From Myxococcus landrumus (GTDB lineage Bacteria; Myxococcota; Myxococcia; Myxococcales; Myxococcaceae): a stretch of DNA of 64,000 bases. The stretch covers positions 3,918,001 through 3,982,000 of the forward strand of contig NZ_CP071091.1 of NCBI RefSeq assembly GCF_017301635.1, written 5' to 3'. The notes beneath the pieces are model-generated. The model saw only the letters and a list, made by a program, of their open reading frames with translations, was not told where the DNA came from and did no database searches. Of this stretch, positions 6,720 through 13,947 are shown one piece after another (position 1 is the first letter of the stretch; each line of letters begins with the position of its first letter). The position numbers were made by a program, and so were the translations under genes.

Positions 6720-7418
6720 TCAGGGCTCGCCGCGGCGCGCCGCCTCAAGCCGCACGGCCGCCGCTTCGCAATAGCGCTCCTCGAGCTCCACGCCCACGGC
6801 ACGTCGGCCGAGCTGCTGTGCCGCCACCAGCGTGGCGCCGCTCCCCGCGAACGGGTCCAGCACCAGGCCGCCCTCCGGACAGGCCCGTCCAATCAGGAAG
6901 GACATCAGCTCGACGGGTTTCTCTGTCGGGTGCGTGCGCCGCTTGGGCAAGACGGGCGCGAAGTTCGGAAGCACTGCACCGTGCCGCTTGCCCGCGAGCT
7001 TCCTCCGCTTCGGCCCAGCGCCGTGGAGCACCACCTCGTAGTCCGGCGCGAAGGAGGCCTCGCAGTCTCCGACGCCTCCGCGGTTCTTCCACCAGACAAG
7101 GGCGCCTTTCAGCGAGACGTGCGGCGCCATCACGTCGTGAAAGTCCGGCCACGATGCCCAGTGACAAAAGACGAAGGCATGAGCGTCCTCCGCAAGCGCA
7201 GCGCTCGCGGAGGCCATCGCCTGTCGAAACACCCGCATGCCCTGTCGAGCTCCATCTGCCCGAATCGGCGCGACCCTCTTCGACTTCGAGGACCAGGCCA
7301 TCCCGTATGGCGGGTCCGTCAGCAGGAGGTCCACGGACTGAGAAGGGAGGTCGAGCAGTGCGTCGCGGCAGTCTGCGTTGTAGAGGGTGACGGTGTTGGT
7401 CGAGTAGTACGGTTTCAC
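6720..7418 (-). CDS. Site-specific DNA methyltransferase (DPPY, beta class)
   Basis: The enzyme transfers a methyl group from S-adenosylmethionine to adenine N6 or cytosine N4. The 232-residue product has motif IV DPPYG at 35-39, the HPTEKP segment (163-168), and the cofactor motif DPFAGSGAT at 188-196. This IV-before-I order is the beta class. The GTG at 7418 is chosen because GGAAAGG lies upstream and the family usually begins a few residues before the first strand. No restriction partner is adjacent, so it is an orphan enzyme, probably protecting phage DNA or marking it. It runs opposite to the toxin operon. Confidence 0.9.
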   Translation of the reverse strand: MKPYYSTNTVTLYNADCRDALLDLPSQSVDLLLTDPPYGMAWSSKSKRVAPIRADGARQGMRVFRQAMASASAALAEDAHAFVFCHWASWPDFHDVMAPHVSLKGALVWWKNRGGVGDCEASFAPDYEVVLHGAGPKRRKLAGKRHGAVLPNFAPVLPKRRTHPTEKPVELMSFLIGRACPEGGLVLDPFAGSGATLVAAQQLGRRAVGVELEERYCEAAAVRLEAARRGEP

Positions 7419-7582
7419 AGGGCCCTTTCCGGCGCGGAGCAACTGCCCGCTGCACGGGCGGTGCCGGTGGGCCACAAATGGCGCGGTCGCCCACTCACTC
7501 CCCCCAGCCGACGCATCTCGAATGCGAAACAACTTGGACGCAGCACGGCCCGCCCCCGAGCATCAGGAGCGGGCCGCAGGAA

Positions 7583-7762
7583 TCAAAGGCTGAACGTCCA
7601 CCGCGCGCCCAAACCGGCCATCCGCTCGCGGCTGTTGGCCTCGGCAAAGGCAAAGAGACCCAGGTTGCTGAGCGGCCTGTAGCCGCCCTCCAGCCTCGCG
7701 TACCAGCCCGAGAGACTGGAGGTCCCGCCCTGCACCTCGACGTACCCGGAGCGAACTGGCAC
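7583..7762 (-). CDS. Small strand-rich protein with non-ATG start
   Basis: This frame encodes about 59 residues from GTG 7762. It alternates aromatic and small residues (SGWYARLEGGYRPLSNLGLF) and ends GARWTFSL, which resembles the last strands of an outer membrane barrel. The frame stays open upstream into the holin-like gene but has no earlier start. No ribosome binding site is visible before the GTG. It is either a short real gene or the remnant of a larger porin-like gene. Confidence 0.4.
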   Translation of the reverse strand: MPVRSGYVEVQGGTSSLSGWYARLEGGYRPLSNLGLFAFAEANSRERMAGLGARWTFSL

Positions 7763-7794
7763 GTCACTGAGGACAAATGAGAGCCCCGCAGCGA

Positions 7795-8316
7795 CTACAC
7801 GCCGCGGGGCGTCTGAGGGACCGCCGCCACCACCGGGGCCAGCGCGGCGGACGTGCCGAGGGCGCCGAGCGCCGTCGAGAACGCGGCGGCCCGGACCTTC
7901 TCTTCCGCCTTCTGGGCTCCATGGAGCGCGCTGAACTCCAGCTTCGCGAGTTGCTGCTCAGAGGACTTCAGCGGACGCCAGCCGTGCCGCACCATCCACT
8001 CGTCGAGGACCTGGAGTCCCTTGGCGGCCTTGTCCACGATGTTCTCCCTCTCGTCGAGCGCGGCCCAGTCCTCCACGATGTGGAAGGCATGGAAGGCCCC
8101 CGTGGCGATGATGCGCTTGCGCCGCGCCGTCAGCCAGGTGGCGCCCCCGAAGAAGAGGCCCATGGCACCGAAGATGCCACCGAGGACGGTGGTGATGGCC
8201 TCCGGCGTGAGGAGGGCGCTGATGATGGAGTTCGGCGGGCCGGAGGCCTCCGCGGCGAGCGCGACCGACGAGGCGAAGACGGCCGCGATGACGGCGAGCA
8301 TGACGACGTGCTTCAT
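7795..8316 (-). CDS. Membrane protein, holin-like
   Basis: The 173-residue product starts at an ATG with GGAGA seven bases upstream. It has a signal-like segment (MKHVVMLAVIAAVFASSVALAA), a second hydrophobic stretch (TTVLGGIFGAMGLFFGG) and then a charged helix-rich tail. That layout, and its place after an endolysin-type gene, resemble LLH-type phage holins, which punch holes in the inner membrane at lysis. It is the last member of a minus-strand unit of four genes, three of which carry the same hairpin leader. Confidence 0.5.
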   Translation of the reverse strand: MKHVVMLAVIAAVFASSVALAAEASGPPNSIISALLTPEAITTVLGGIFGAMGLFFGGATWLTARRKRIIATGAFHAFHIVEDWAALDERENIVDKAAKGLQVLDEWMVRHGWRPLKSSEQQLAKLEFSALHGAQKAEEKVRAAAFSTALGALGTSAALAPVVAAVPQTPRGV

Positions 8317-8320
8317 GGGA

Positions 8321-8365
8321 TTCTCCTGGAGACTGCGAGTGGGACAGCCCCCACGAGAAGAGGCG
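8321..8365 (-). repeat. Hairpin leader repeat, copy 1
   Basis: Copy of a 45-base element directly before the ribosome binding site of the holin-like gene. Read on the minus strand it has CGCCTCTTCT, then a hairpin (GGGGCTG/CAGTCTCC arms), then GGAGAATCCC and the ATG. Differences from the other copies keep the stem through G-U pairs. Confidence 0.65.
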
Positions 8366-8366
8366 C

Positions 8367-8822
8367 TCACTCCGCGAGGGGAAGGCGCCGGAACCCCATG
8401 AGGCCCTGGCGGTAGTGGAAGGTCGCGAAGGCCTTCACACGGGCCCCGGCCCTCTCGGCGTCCTCAAGTGTAAGCGTCGAGCTTCCGCCCCCGGAGGCCC
8501 CCACCACCACGCCCGCGCCCACGTGCACCATGACGTGCTCGGCGTCCATTGGGGCTCCGCGGCGGTGGTACAGGACGATGTCGCCCGGGAGCAGCTCGTC
8601 GGCACTCACCGGCTTGAAGTCGGCCCAGATGCGGTCCGTGTTGTGGGTGGCGCGGAGGTCCTGGCCTCCAACGTGCCGGAGTGCGGCTGTCACCAATCCG
8701 CTGCAATCGAAGAGGTGCTGGCCAGTACGAGTGTCGCACTCGCCCTTCGCTGCCCAGCGGTAGGGCGCCCCCATGTGGGCGAGGACGTAGGCGAGGAAGC
8801 GGGCACGTGGGGATACGGACAT
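8367..8822 (-). CDS. NlpC/P60 cysteine peptidase, likely endolysin
   Basis: NlpC/P60 enzymes cut peptide bonds in peptidoglycan. This 151-residue product has the family core: FDCSGLV with the catalytic Cys40, then LLPGDIVLY and EHVMVHVGAG with His96 as the likely base. A shorter start than the longest frame is used (ATG 8822, GGGAG six bases upstream), because the upstream extension holds the hairpin repeat. There is no signal peptide, so release would need a holin, which fits the neighbours. It may instead be the tail-associated NlpC type, but the position in the lysis module favours endolysin. Confidence 0.8.
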   Translation of the reverse strand: MSVSPRARFLAYVLAHMGAPYRWAAKGECDTRTGQHLFDCSGLVTAALRHVGGQDLRATHNTDRIWADFKPVSADELLPGDIVLYHRRGAPMDAEHVMVHVGAGVVVGASGGGSSTLTLEDAERAGARVKAFATFHYRQGLMGFRRLPLAE

Positions 8823-8825
8823 GAG

Positions 8826-8870
8826 GTCTCCCGAGGACTGTGAGTGGGACAGCCCCCGGGAGAAGAGGCG
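8826..8870 (-). repeat. Hairpin leader repeat, copy 2
   Basis: Second copy, before the NlpC/P60 gene. On the minus strand CGCCTCTTCT is followed by a stem of GGGGCTGT with ACAGTCCTC (one bulged T, one G-U pair), then GGGAGACC and the ATG at 8822. Confidence 0.65.
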
Positions 8871-8905
8871 GCTCGCGCCGAGACGCACGCGAGCCAGGGC
8901 ACTAC

Positions 8906-9409
8906 TCAGGAGCCGGAGCCGAGCTCCCGCGGCGGCAGGGAGAGCCGCGCGACAGCCAACCACCCCGCCTGGACAAGCGGCGGACACGCATCGAAGGCGG
9001 GCAATTCGGCCCCGGTCACCGCGGAGCGTCCATCCGTCACCGAGCCATACGCCCGGTAGGCACGCACCGCCGCGTCGAGCTCGGAGGGCATGGCGGCGGC
9101 CAGTGAAAGGCGCGCACTCTCCACCAGCTCGTCGGGCGGGGTGTACGCAGGCGCGGAGACCTTCGAGGCCGGGGTGGGGATGGTCGGCCAGAACCAGGTG
9201 CCGGGCTGGTCGGGGCCTCCGAGCTTCGCTCTGGGCACAAACGCGGTGAGGTCGCTGAGGCCGTCTTCAACATGGTCAAGGAAGACGTGGAGGGCGGCTT
9301 CCTCGCCGTGGATGTTCGTGATGATGGCGGCCCGCGCCTGCTCCCGCGAGGGGCCTTCGGGCAAGACGAAAAGGACGATGCTGCCGACGGTAGGCTTCTG
9401 GTGGCGCAT
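8906..9409 (-). CDS. Hypothetical phage protein of the lysis region
   Basis: The 167-residue product starts at ATG 9409 with AGGAGA six bases upstream. The first 60 residues look like a beta-barrel fold (GSIVLFVLPEG, then a hydrophobic strand AAIITNIHGEEAALHVF), followed by a proline-rich linker and an alanine-rich helical end. It has no signal peptide or membrane segment. It lies between the spanin-like protein and the endolysin on one transcript. No family is recognised. Confidence 0.65.
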   Translation of the reverse strand: MRHQKPTVGSIVLFVLPEGPSREQARAAIITNIHGEEAALHVFLDHVEDGLSDLTAFVPRAKLGGPDQPGTWFWPTIPTPASKVSAPAYTPPDELVESARLSLAAAMPSELDAAVRAYRAYGSVTDGRSAVTGAELPAFDACPPLVQAGWLAVARLSLPPRELGSGS

Positions 9410-9412
9410 GAC

Positions 9413-9457
9413 TTCTCCTGGGGACTGTGAGTGGGACAGCCCCCGGGAGAAGAGGCG
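9413..9457 (-). repeat. Hairpin leader repeat, copy 3
   Basis: Third copy, before the gene at 8906-9409. The hairpin occupies 9420-9443 with arms GGGG-A-CTGT and ACAG-CCCC on the plus strand, and its base touches the AGGAGA ribosome binding site. CGCCTCTTCT precedes it on the minus strand. Confidence 0.65.
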
Positions 9458-9460
9458 CCC

Positions 9461-9847
9461 TCACGCCCCTGAACGCTCGCTGGAGCCTGTTGAGCCAGAG
9501 GATTGAGCGCGCTGGACCTGCCGCGCACCACGCTCGCCCATGAGGATGTGAACGTGGTTCGTGACTTGGCCGAGCTGAGGCCGGGCCTCGCCCTGCCATG
9601 CCTCCAGCGCTCGCAGGCGCTGGTCTACAAGACGGAGCTCCGCGTCATGCTCGCGCACCACGCGCAGCTCCGTCTTGATGTCCCTCACGTCGGCCGCCAC
9701 GGACTCCACGCGCTGGACCAGCAGCGGCACCTGGTCAACGGCCTGCTCGTGCTTCACCTGTCGGCGCGACAAGAGGCCGTTGAGGAGAGGCACCAGGAGC
9801 TGGCTGACCGCAAGGGCGAGGATGGCGGTCTCAATCGAGGGGTTCAT
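9461..9847 (-). CDS. Small membrane-anchored coiled-coil protein (spanin or holin-like)
   Basis: The 128-residue product starts at ATG 9847, eight bases after a CGCCCCTTCT motif and with no purine-rich ribosome binding site. An N-terminal membrane segment (ETAILALAVSQLLVPLLNGLL) is followed by a long heptad-like helix (VESVAADVRDIKTELRVV to QRLRALEAW) and a disordered tail. That is the layout of inner-membrane spanins or small tail-associated holins. It is the first gene of the minus-strand lysis-like unit. Confidence 0.55.
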   Translation of the reverse strand: MNPSIETAILALAVSQLLVPLLNGLLSRRQVKHEQAVDQVPLLVQRVESVAADVRDIKTELRVVREHDAELRLVDQRLRALEAWQGEARPQLGQVTNHVHILMGERGARQVQRAQSSGSTGSSERSGA

Positions 9848-9855
9848 GAGCCGAG

Positions 9856-9865
9856 AGAAGGGGCG
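9856..9865 (-). promoter_or_regulatory. CGCCCCTTCT motif, 8 bases before the coiled-coil gene
   Basis: Exact copy on the minus strand. The last T is followed by eight bases and then the ATG at 9847. It faces away from the plus-strand copy at 9879-9888. Confidence 0.6.
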
Positions 9866-9878
9866 AGGGCGAGTGACG

Positions 9879-9888
9879 CACCCCTTCT
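9879..9888 (+). promoter_or_regulatory. CACCCCTTCT motif, 7 bases before the sce7726-like gene
   Basis: One-mismatch copy of the decamer, seven bases before the ATG at 9896. No Shine-Dalgarno sequence is present. Confidence 0.55.
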
Positions 9889-9895
9889 GCTGAAC

Positions 9896-10450
9896 ATGCA
9901 CGATGCAGACGTTCGCCCCGCGCTCCTCACTTACATCCGGACAACGCGCCCTCATGCTCGGGTCATGGAGGAACTGGGACTACGGTCTGGGCGCGTGCGC
10001 GTTGACGTCGCCGCACTGGAGCCGGGAGAGCTCGCCGCCTACGAGCTCAAGGCCGACACGGACAACCTCCGGCGCCTGCCGGGCCAGGTCGCCGAGTACA
10101 GCGCGGTGTTCGACCGCTGCACCGTGGTCACCGGGGGCCGACACCTCCTTCACGCAGCAGCCGCAGTGCCGCGCTGGTGGGGCGTAATGCGGGTGCGCGA
10201 GGCCGCAGGAGCATGGGTGCTGGAGCTGGTGCGGGAGAGCAGGCCCAACCCAAGTCCGTGCGCCGCGTCCGCCCTGGAGCTGGTGTGGCGCGCTGAGATG
10301 TTGGCGCTGCTGGAGTCGCGCAGTGCGGCGAGAGGGATGCGGACTTCCACACGGGAGCGGCTACGCGCACGCATCCTTGAGCTGCTCACTCCCGAGGAGG
10401 TCCGCGCCTACGTGCGGCAGGTGCTCGTCAGTCGCACGGACTGGCGGTAG
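9896..10450 (+). CDS. sce7726 family protein, PD-(D/E)XK nuclease-like
   Basis: The 184-residue product matches the pattern I know for sce7726 proteins: an N-terminal helix (DVRPALLTYIR), EELGLRSGRVRVDVAAL with the conserved aspartate, then AAYELKADTDNLRRLPGQVAEYSAVFDRCTVV, quoted here in overlapping part. The D...ExK arrangement with a following helix is that of restriction-endonuclease-fold enzymes. The family is common in phages and genomic islands and its job is not established; DNA cleavage or repair is likely. The start follows the decamer motif by seven bases. It is divergent from the lysis-like unit. Confidence 0.7.
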   Translation: MHDADVRPALLTYIRTTRPHARVMEELGLRSGRVRVDVAALEPGELAAYELKADTDNLRRLPGQVAEYSAVFDRCTVVTGGRHLLHAAAAVPRWWGVMRVREAAGAWVLELVRESRPNPSPCAASALELVWRAEMLALLESRSAARGMRTSTRERLRARILELLTPEEVRAYVRQVLVSRTDWR

Positions 10451-10529
10451 CGCCGGCCAACCAGCGTGCCGAGCGGACGCGTCCCGCATGTGCTCCGTGG
10501 GGGAATTTCAGTGCGGCTGAATGTAGGTG

Positions 10530-10561
10530 CACCTCCCCGGGGGTGGGAAACCGGGGAGGTG
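10530..10561. terminator. Strong hairpin between early/lysis and packaging genes
   Basis: A perfect 11-pair stem (CACCTCCCCGG at 10530-10540 with CCGGGGAGGTG at 10551-10561) and a ten-base loop follows the sce7726-like gene by about 80 bases. There is no T-run on either side, so it may be a Rho-assisted stop or a regulatory structure. The 10451-10771 gap holds nothing else I recognise apart from the decamer at 10754. Confidence 0.45.
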
Positions 10562-10753
10562 GGCCTAAAACCTGATTGCTCGGCGCCCTGCAATCCTGGC
10601 GCGTGGATTCCCCCGAGATTTCCCGGCGAAACCGTTAGGCGACCCCCTGTTTTTCTGGAGCCCTCGCGTTCCTAGCGGCCTGCTGGTGGGCAGTTCGTGT
10701 CCCGGCAGCGTTGCCCCAGCCTTCTGTCTCTGCGTTGCCTGATGGGCCACCAG

Positions 10754-10763
10754 CGCCCCTTCT
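10754..10763 (+). promoter_or_regulatory. CGCCCCTTCT motif, 8 bases before the gene at 10772
   Basis: Exact copy, eight bases before the ATG. It helps choose this start over a GTG at 10697. Confidence 0.55.
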
Positions 10764-10771
10764 GGCCGGGC

Positions 10772-11722
10772 ATGACCAAGCCAGCCCTCCAGCATCTCGC
10801 CCACCACCTCCGCGGATACACCGACTTCAAATGCCTCGCCCATGATGATGGCAACGAGCTCCTCCTCTTCGGCCAGGGGCAGCGCCAGGGCCGCACGGGG
10901 CGCATCCCCAAGCTACAGGCGCAGCACGCGATGGAAGATGGGGGCGAGGCGGCGCTTCTCGCCGTGGCCCGCGAAGCCCTCGGCATCACCGAGCCGATGA
11001 CAGGTGCCGAGGTGCGGGTGCTCTGTGCCAACCTCGCGTGGACGAGGGCGCAGGCGCAGGCGGGGCTCAACGAGAGTGCGGCGCTGGAGCTGCGCCTGTT
11101 GGCCCGCGAGCTCGGCGCGATTCAGCTTTGTGCCCGCGGGGAGGCATCGCCCGCAGACTGCCCTGCCCCATCCACCGCCCCCCCGCCCACGGAGGGTGAG
11201 TCCGTGCTTTCGGTCCACATCGGGGAAAAGCACTTCGCCGTCACGTGCCCGCCGACGGAGGCACTGGTGAAGCTGGGCGAGCTCGTCGAGGCAGCCTCCT
11301 CGAACGAGCGCAATGCCCCCAGCACTGCGACGCCCGCGAACGGTGCCGGTGTGGCCACGCCGGCCGAGGGCGCCGCACCGAGCCCTGCCTTCGGCGTCGC
11401 TCGCACTCCCGACTCTCCGCTCTGCACGTGCAAGTCCGCCCGGCCCCACAGCCTCGACTTCGTCGCGCATGTCGATACGACCGATGCACGGGAGGAGCTG
11501 GAGCAGCTCGATAGGCGTGCGGCTGCGGTAGCGGAGCGGCTCCGCGCCGCCCACTCCCCGGTCACCATCTCGGAGATGTCGGGTGCCATCAACTCCGCCA
11601 GTAGCTTCATCGGCGTCATCACCGCGGCGGGAAGCCGTGTGTCCACGGAGACCATCGGCAGGGCTGTCCAGTCCGCGCTCGCCTTGGTGGAGCGGGCCGA
11701 GCAACTGGCGCGCGGGGCGTAG
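10772..11722 (+). CDS. Hypothetical phage protein upstream of terminase
   Basis: The product has 316 residues from ATG 10772 (a GTG at 10697 would add 25). It has an N-terminal globular part (ALQHLAHHLRGY, GNELLLFGQG), an alanine-rich helical part, a short conserved-looking strand segment (SVLSVHIGEKHFAVTCP), a low-complexity linker, and a C-terminal coiled coil (REELEQLDRRAAAVAERLRA). It precedes the terminase small subunit by 21 bases. It may serve packaging or regulation, but no family is recognised. Confidence 0.6.
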   Translation: MTKPALQHLAHHLRGYTDFKCLAHDDGNELLLFGQGQRQGRTGRIPKLQAQHAMEDGGEAALLAVAREALGITEPMTGAEVRVLCANLAWTRAQAQAGLNESAALELRLLARELGAIQLCARGEASPADCPAPSTAPPPTEGESVLSVHIGEKHFAVTCPPTEALVKLGELVEAASSNERNAPSTATPANGAGVATPAEGAAPSPAFGVARTPDSPLCTCKSARPHSLDFVAHVDTTDAREELEQLDRRAAAVAERLRAAHSPVTISEMSGAINSASSFIGVITAAGSRVSTETIGRAVQSALALVERAEQLARGA

Positions 11723-11726
11723 TCGG

Positions 11727-11736
11727 CGCCCCTTCT
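11727..11736 (+). promoter_or_regulatory. CGCCCCTTCT motif, 7 bases before the small terminase gene
   Basis: Exact copy, four bases after the previous stop codon and seven before the GTG at 11744. Confidence 0.55.
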
Positions 11737-11743
11737 TCCGGAC

Positions 11744-12370
11744 GTGGCCCGTCACCGCGACCATGACCTGGAAACAGAGCCTGCCGAGGTGCTGGGCCTG
11801 GACCCGCTCGCGACGTACCGGCCCCTCAAGCAGCGGGGGCCGGCAACGACGCTGACCGAGCCCCTGGGCCTCGCGCTCTGCCGCCACATCGCAGCCGGCC
11901 GCTTCTTGAGGGACGCGGCTGTGCTCGCTGGGTCGAGTGACTCCGTCGTGCAGGGGTGGCTGCGCCGCGGGCGTGAGGACATCGAGGCCGGGGAGCAGAC
12001 GCTCTACACGTGGTTCGTCATGGAGTACGAGGCCGCCTCCGCGCACTTCCGCCGCGCGCTTGAGGAGGTCGTCCTCGCCAACATCGGCAACCGCGCGCTG
12101 CTGGAGAAGTTCATCCGGTGGCGCCTCAGCATTTCGGACCCCAAGCACTACACGCTCCCGAGAGTGAGCGCGGCGCCCGTCGCGGGCAACGGCCTCGGGC
12201 CCCTGTTCGAGCTCGTCACCCCAGAGCAAGCGCGCTCGAAGCTCGACGAGAAACTGGAGCGGTTCCTCGAGGAGCTCGCGAAGGACTTGCCTGCCAAGGC
12301 CGCTCCGGACTCAAGCGCAGCCGCGGGCACGCCCTCGAACACGGACGACGAGGACGAGGATGGTGGCTAG
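11744..12370 (+). CDS. Terminase small subunit
   Basis: The small terminase recognises phage DNA and loads the large subunit. This 208-residue product has an N-terminal helix-turn-helix (GLALCRHIAAGRFLRDAAVLAG, SDSVVQGWLRRG), a central helical hairpin (FVMEYEAASAHFRRALEEVV) for oligomerisation and an acidic tail (TDDEDEDGG). Identity rests on this layout and on its position: it overlaps the large subunit start by eleven bases. The GTG start has no Shine-Dalgarno sequence but follows the decamer by seven bases. Confidence 0.8.
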   Translation: MARHRDHDLETEPAEVLGLDPLATYRPLKQRGPATTLTEPLGLALCRHIAAGRFLRDAAVLAGSSDSVVQGWLRRGREDIEAGEQTLYTWFVMEYEAASAHFRRALEEVVLANIGNRALLEKFIRWRLSISDPKHYTLPRVSAAPVAGNGLGPLFELVTPEQARSKLDEKLERFLEELAKDLPAKAAPDSSAAAGTPSNTDDEDEDGG

Positions 12371-13880
12371 CGCAGCAGTTCTGGAGGCAGGGGAGGACCT
12401 GCTCGCCGGCATCCCCGTCATCACCTCGGAGACGCACGGCCGGTTCTCTCGGTTGCAGCGCGTCGCCCTCCGTGCTCGCGCGAAGGTTGGCACCGCCGTT
12501 GGGTTCGCCGACCTCGTGGGACTGACGCCGCAGGAGCTCGTTGCCCTCTACTACGAGCCCATCTATTCGCTGCGCCCAGTGCAGGTGCCGCCGCTGCACT
12601 ACCGGACGTTCTTCTTTCTGGGAGGCCGCGGAGCGGGAAAGACGTTCGCCGGAGCGAGCGCGGTCATCGAGGAGGCGCGTGCAGACCCTGAGGCGCGAAT
12701 CCTCATCGTCGGGCCGACGTATTCTGAGATTGTGAAGAACCAGCTCGAAGGAACGAGCGGAATCATCACGCTCAGTCCCCCGTGGTTCGCGCCGAAATAT
12801 GAGAAGGCCAAGCGCCGCCTCGTCTGGCCCAACGGTGCGCAGGCCACGTGGTTGCCCGCCAAGAATGCGGACAAGTTCAGGGGTCACCAGTACACGATGA
12901 TTTGGGCTGACGAGCCTGTGGCGTGGAAGGGCGACGCCATCGCCGTCTACAAGGAATGCCGCGCCGTCAACCGGCTGCGCACTTCGCGGATGCGCCGCGA
13001 GGGGTTGTCGGCGCGCATGTTCATCACGACCACGCCGGCCCCTACGGCGCTCTTTCGCGAGATGCTGGGGGACCGCGACGGCCTGGTGCTCGCGCGCTCC
13101 TCGACGATGGAGAACACCGACAACCTCGACCCCGCCTACGTCCGGTATGCGCGGCGGGTGATGAACTCGACCGAGGGGAGACGGGAGTTCTTGGGTGAGC
13201 TGACGTTCGCCATGGACCCGGCCATCTACCGGAAGGTCAATTGGACCAAGACCCGCGTCGCCCCGAAGAAGCGCCCCAGCTCCTTCGACTTTGTTGTGGT
13301 GAGCATCGACCCCGCGACAGGAGAAAAGAAGACCTCGGACTTGCACGGCATCGTCGTCGTCGGAGTTAGACGCGAGGCAGACGGGATGGACCACGTCTAT
13401 GTACTGGCGGACCTGTCGCTCCAGTCGCCCGAGCCGTCAGCATGGGCAAAGAGGGCGGTCGAGGCGCTACGGCACTGGGAGCCCTATGCAGCGAAGGACA
13501 GCCGTGGCAGAGCCAGGGCTTGGATATTTGCTGAAACCAACACAGGGGGAAACATGGTGCGTTCAACCATCCGCACCATTGCCAAGGTCAAGGTGCGGAC
13601 AGAGCGAGCCATGCAGTCGAAGGCCGAACGCGCGTCTCCGGTGTCGTCCTACGCCGAATCAGGCCTCGTCCACATGGTGGGCACACACGACAAGCTGGAG
13701 GCTCAACTCGCGAAGTTCACCGGCGCCGAGGGTGGGCACGGCCGCGACGACCGCGCTGACGCCTTCGCGTGGCCCATCTGGAAGTACGTCATTCCGAAAA
13801 GGGCAAACCTGGGGGCGGCCGAGCGTGACGTGAAGGACGTCACAGCCGGCGCTTCACCCGCGGAAGATGACGACGAGTAA
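12360..13880 (+). CDS. Terminase large subunit
   Basis: This is the ATP-driven DNA packaging motor and headful or cos nuclease. The 506-residue product has Walker A GGRGAGKT at 88-95, Walker B ending in WADE at 182-185, a coupling motif (FITTTPAP, 221-228), and a C-terminal RNase H-like nuclease with D317 (VVVSIDPATG), E392 and D467 (DDRADAFAW). The length is normal for the family. The ATG overlaps the small subunit, giving coupled translation. All catalytic residues are present, so packaging should work. Confidence 0.95.
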   Translation: MVASAAVLEAGEDLLAGIPVITSETHGRFSRLQRVALRARAKVGTAVGFADLVGLTPQELVALYYEPIYSLRPVQVPPLHYRTFFFLGGRGAGKTFAGASAVIEEARADPEARILIVGPTYSEIVKNQLEGTSGIITLSPPWFAPKYEKAKRRLVWPNGAQATWLPAKNADKFRGHQYTMIWADEPVAWKGDAIAVYKECRAVNRLRTSRMRREGLSARMFITTTPAPTALFREMLGDRDGLVLARSSTMENTDNLDPAYVRYARRVMNSTEGRREFLGELTFAMDPAIYRKVNWTKTRVAPKKRPSSFDFVVVSIDPATGEKKTSDLHGIVVVGVRREADGMDHVYVLADLSLQSPEPSAWAKRAVEALRHWEPYAAKDSRGRARAWIFAETNTGGNMVRSTIRTIAKVKVRTERAMQSKAERASPVSSYAESGLVHMVGTHDKLEAQLAKFTGAEGGHGRDDRADAFAWPIWKYVIPKRANLGAAERDVKDVTAGASPAEDDDE

Positions 13881-13929
13881 GGCGCCAGCCTCAAGAGGGC
13901 CGCATGCAAGGAGGGGACGTTGACGCCAC

Positions 13930-13939
13930 CACCCCTTTT
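13930..13939 (+). promoter_or_regulatory. CACCCCTTTT motif, 8 bases before the portal gene
   Basis: Variant copy with two mismatches, eight bases before the ATG at 13948. Confidence 0.45.
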
Positions 13940-13947
13940 CGTAGGGC

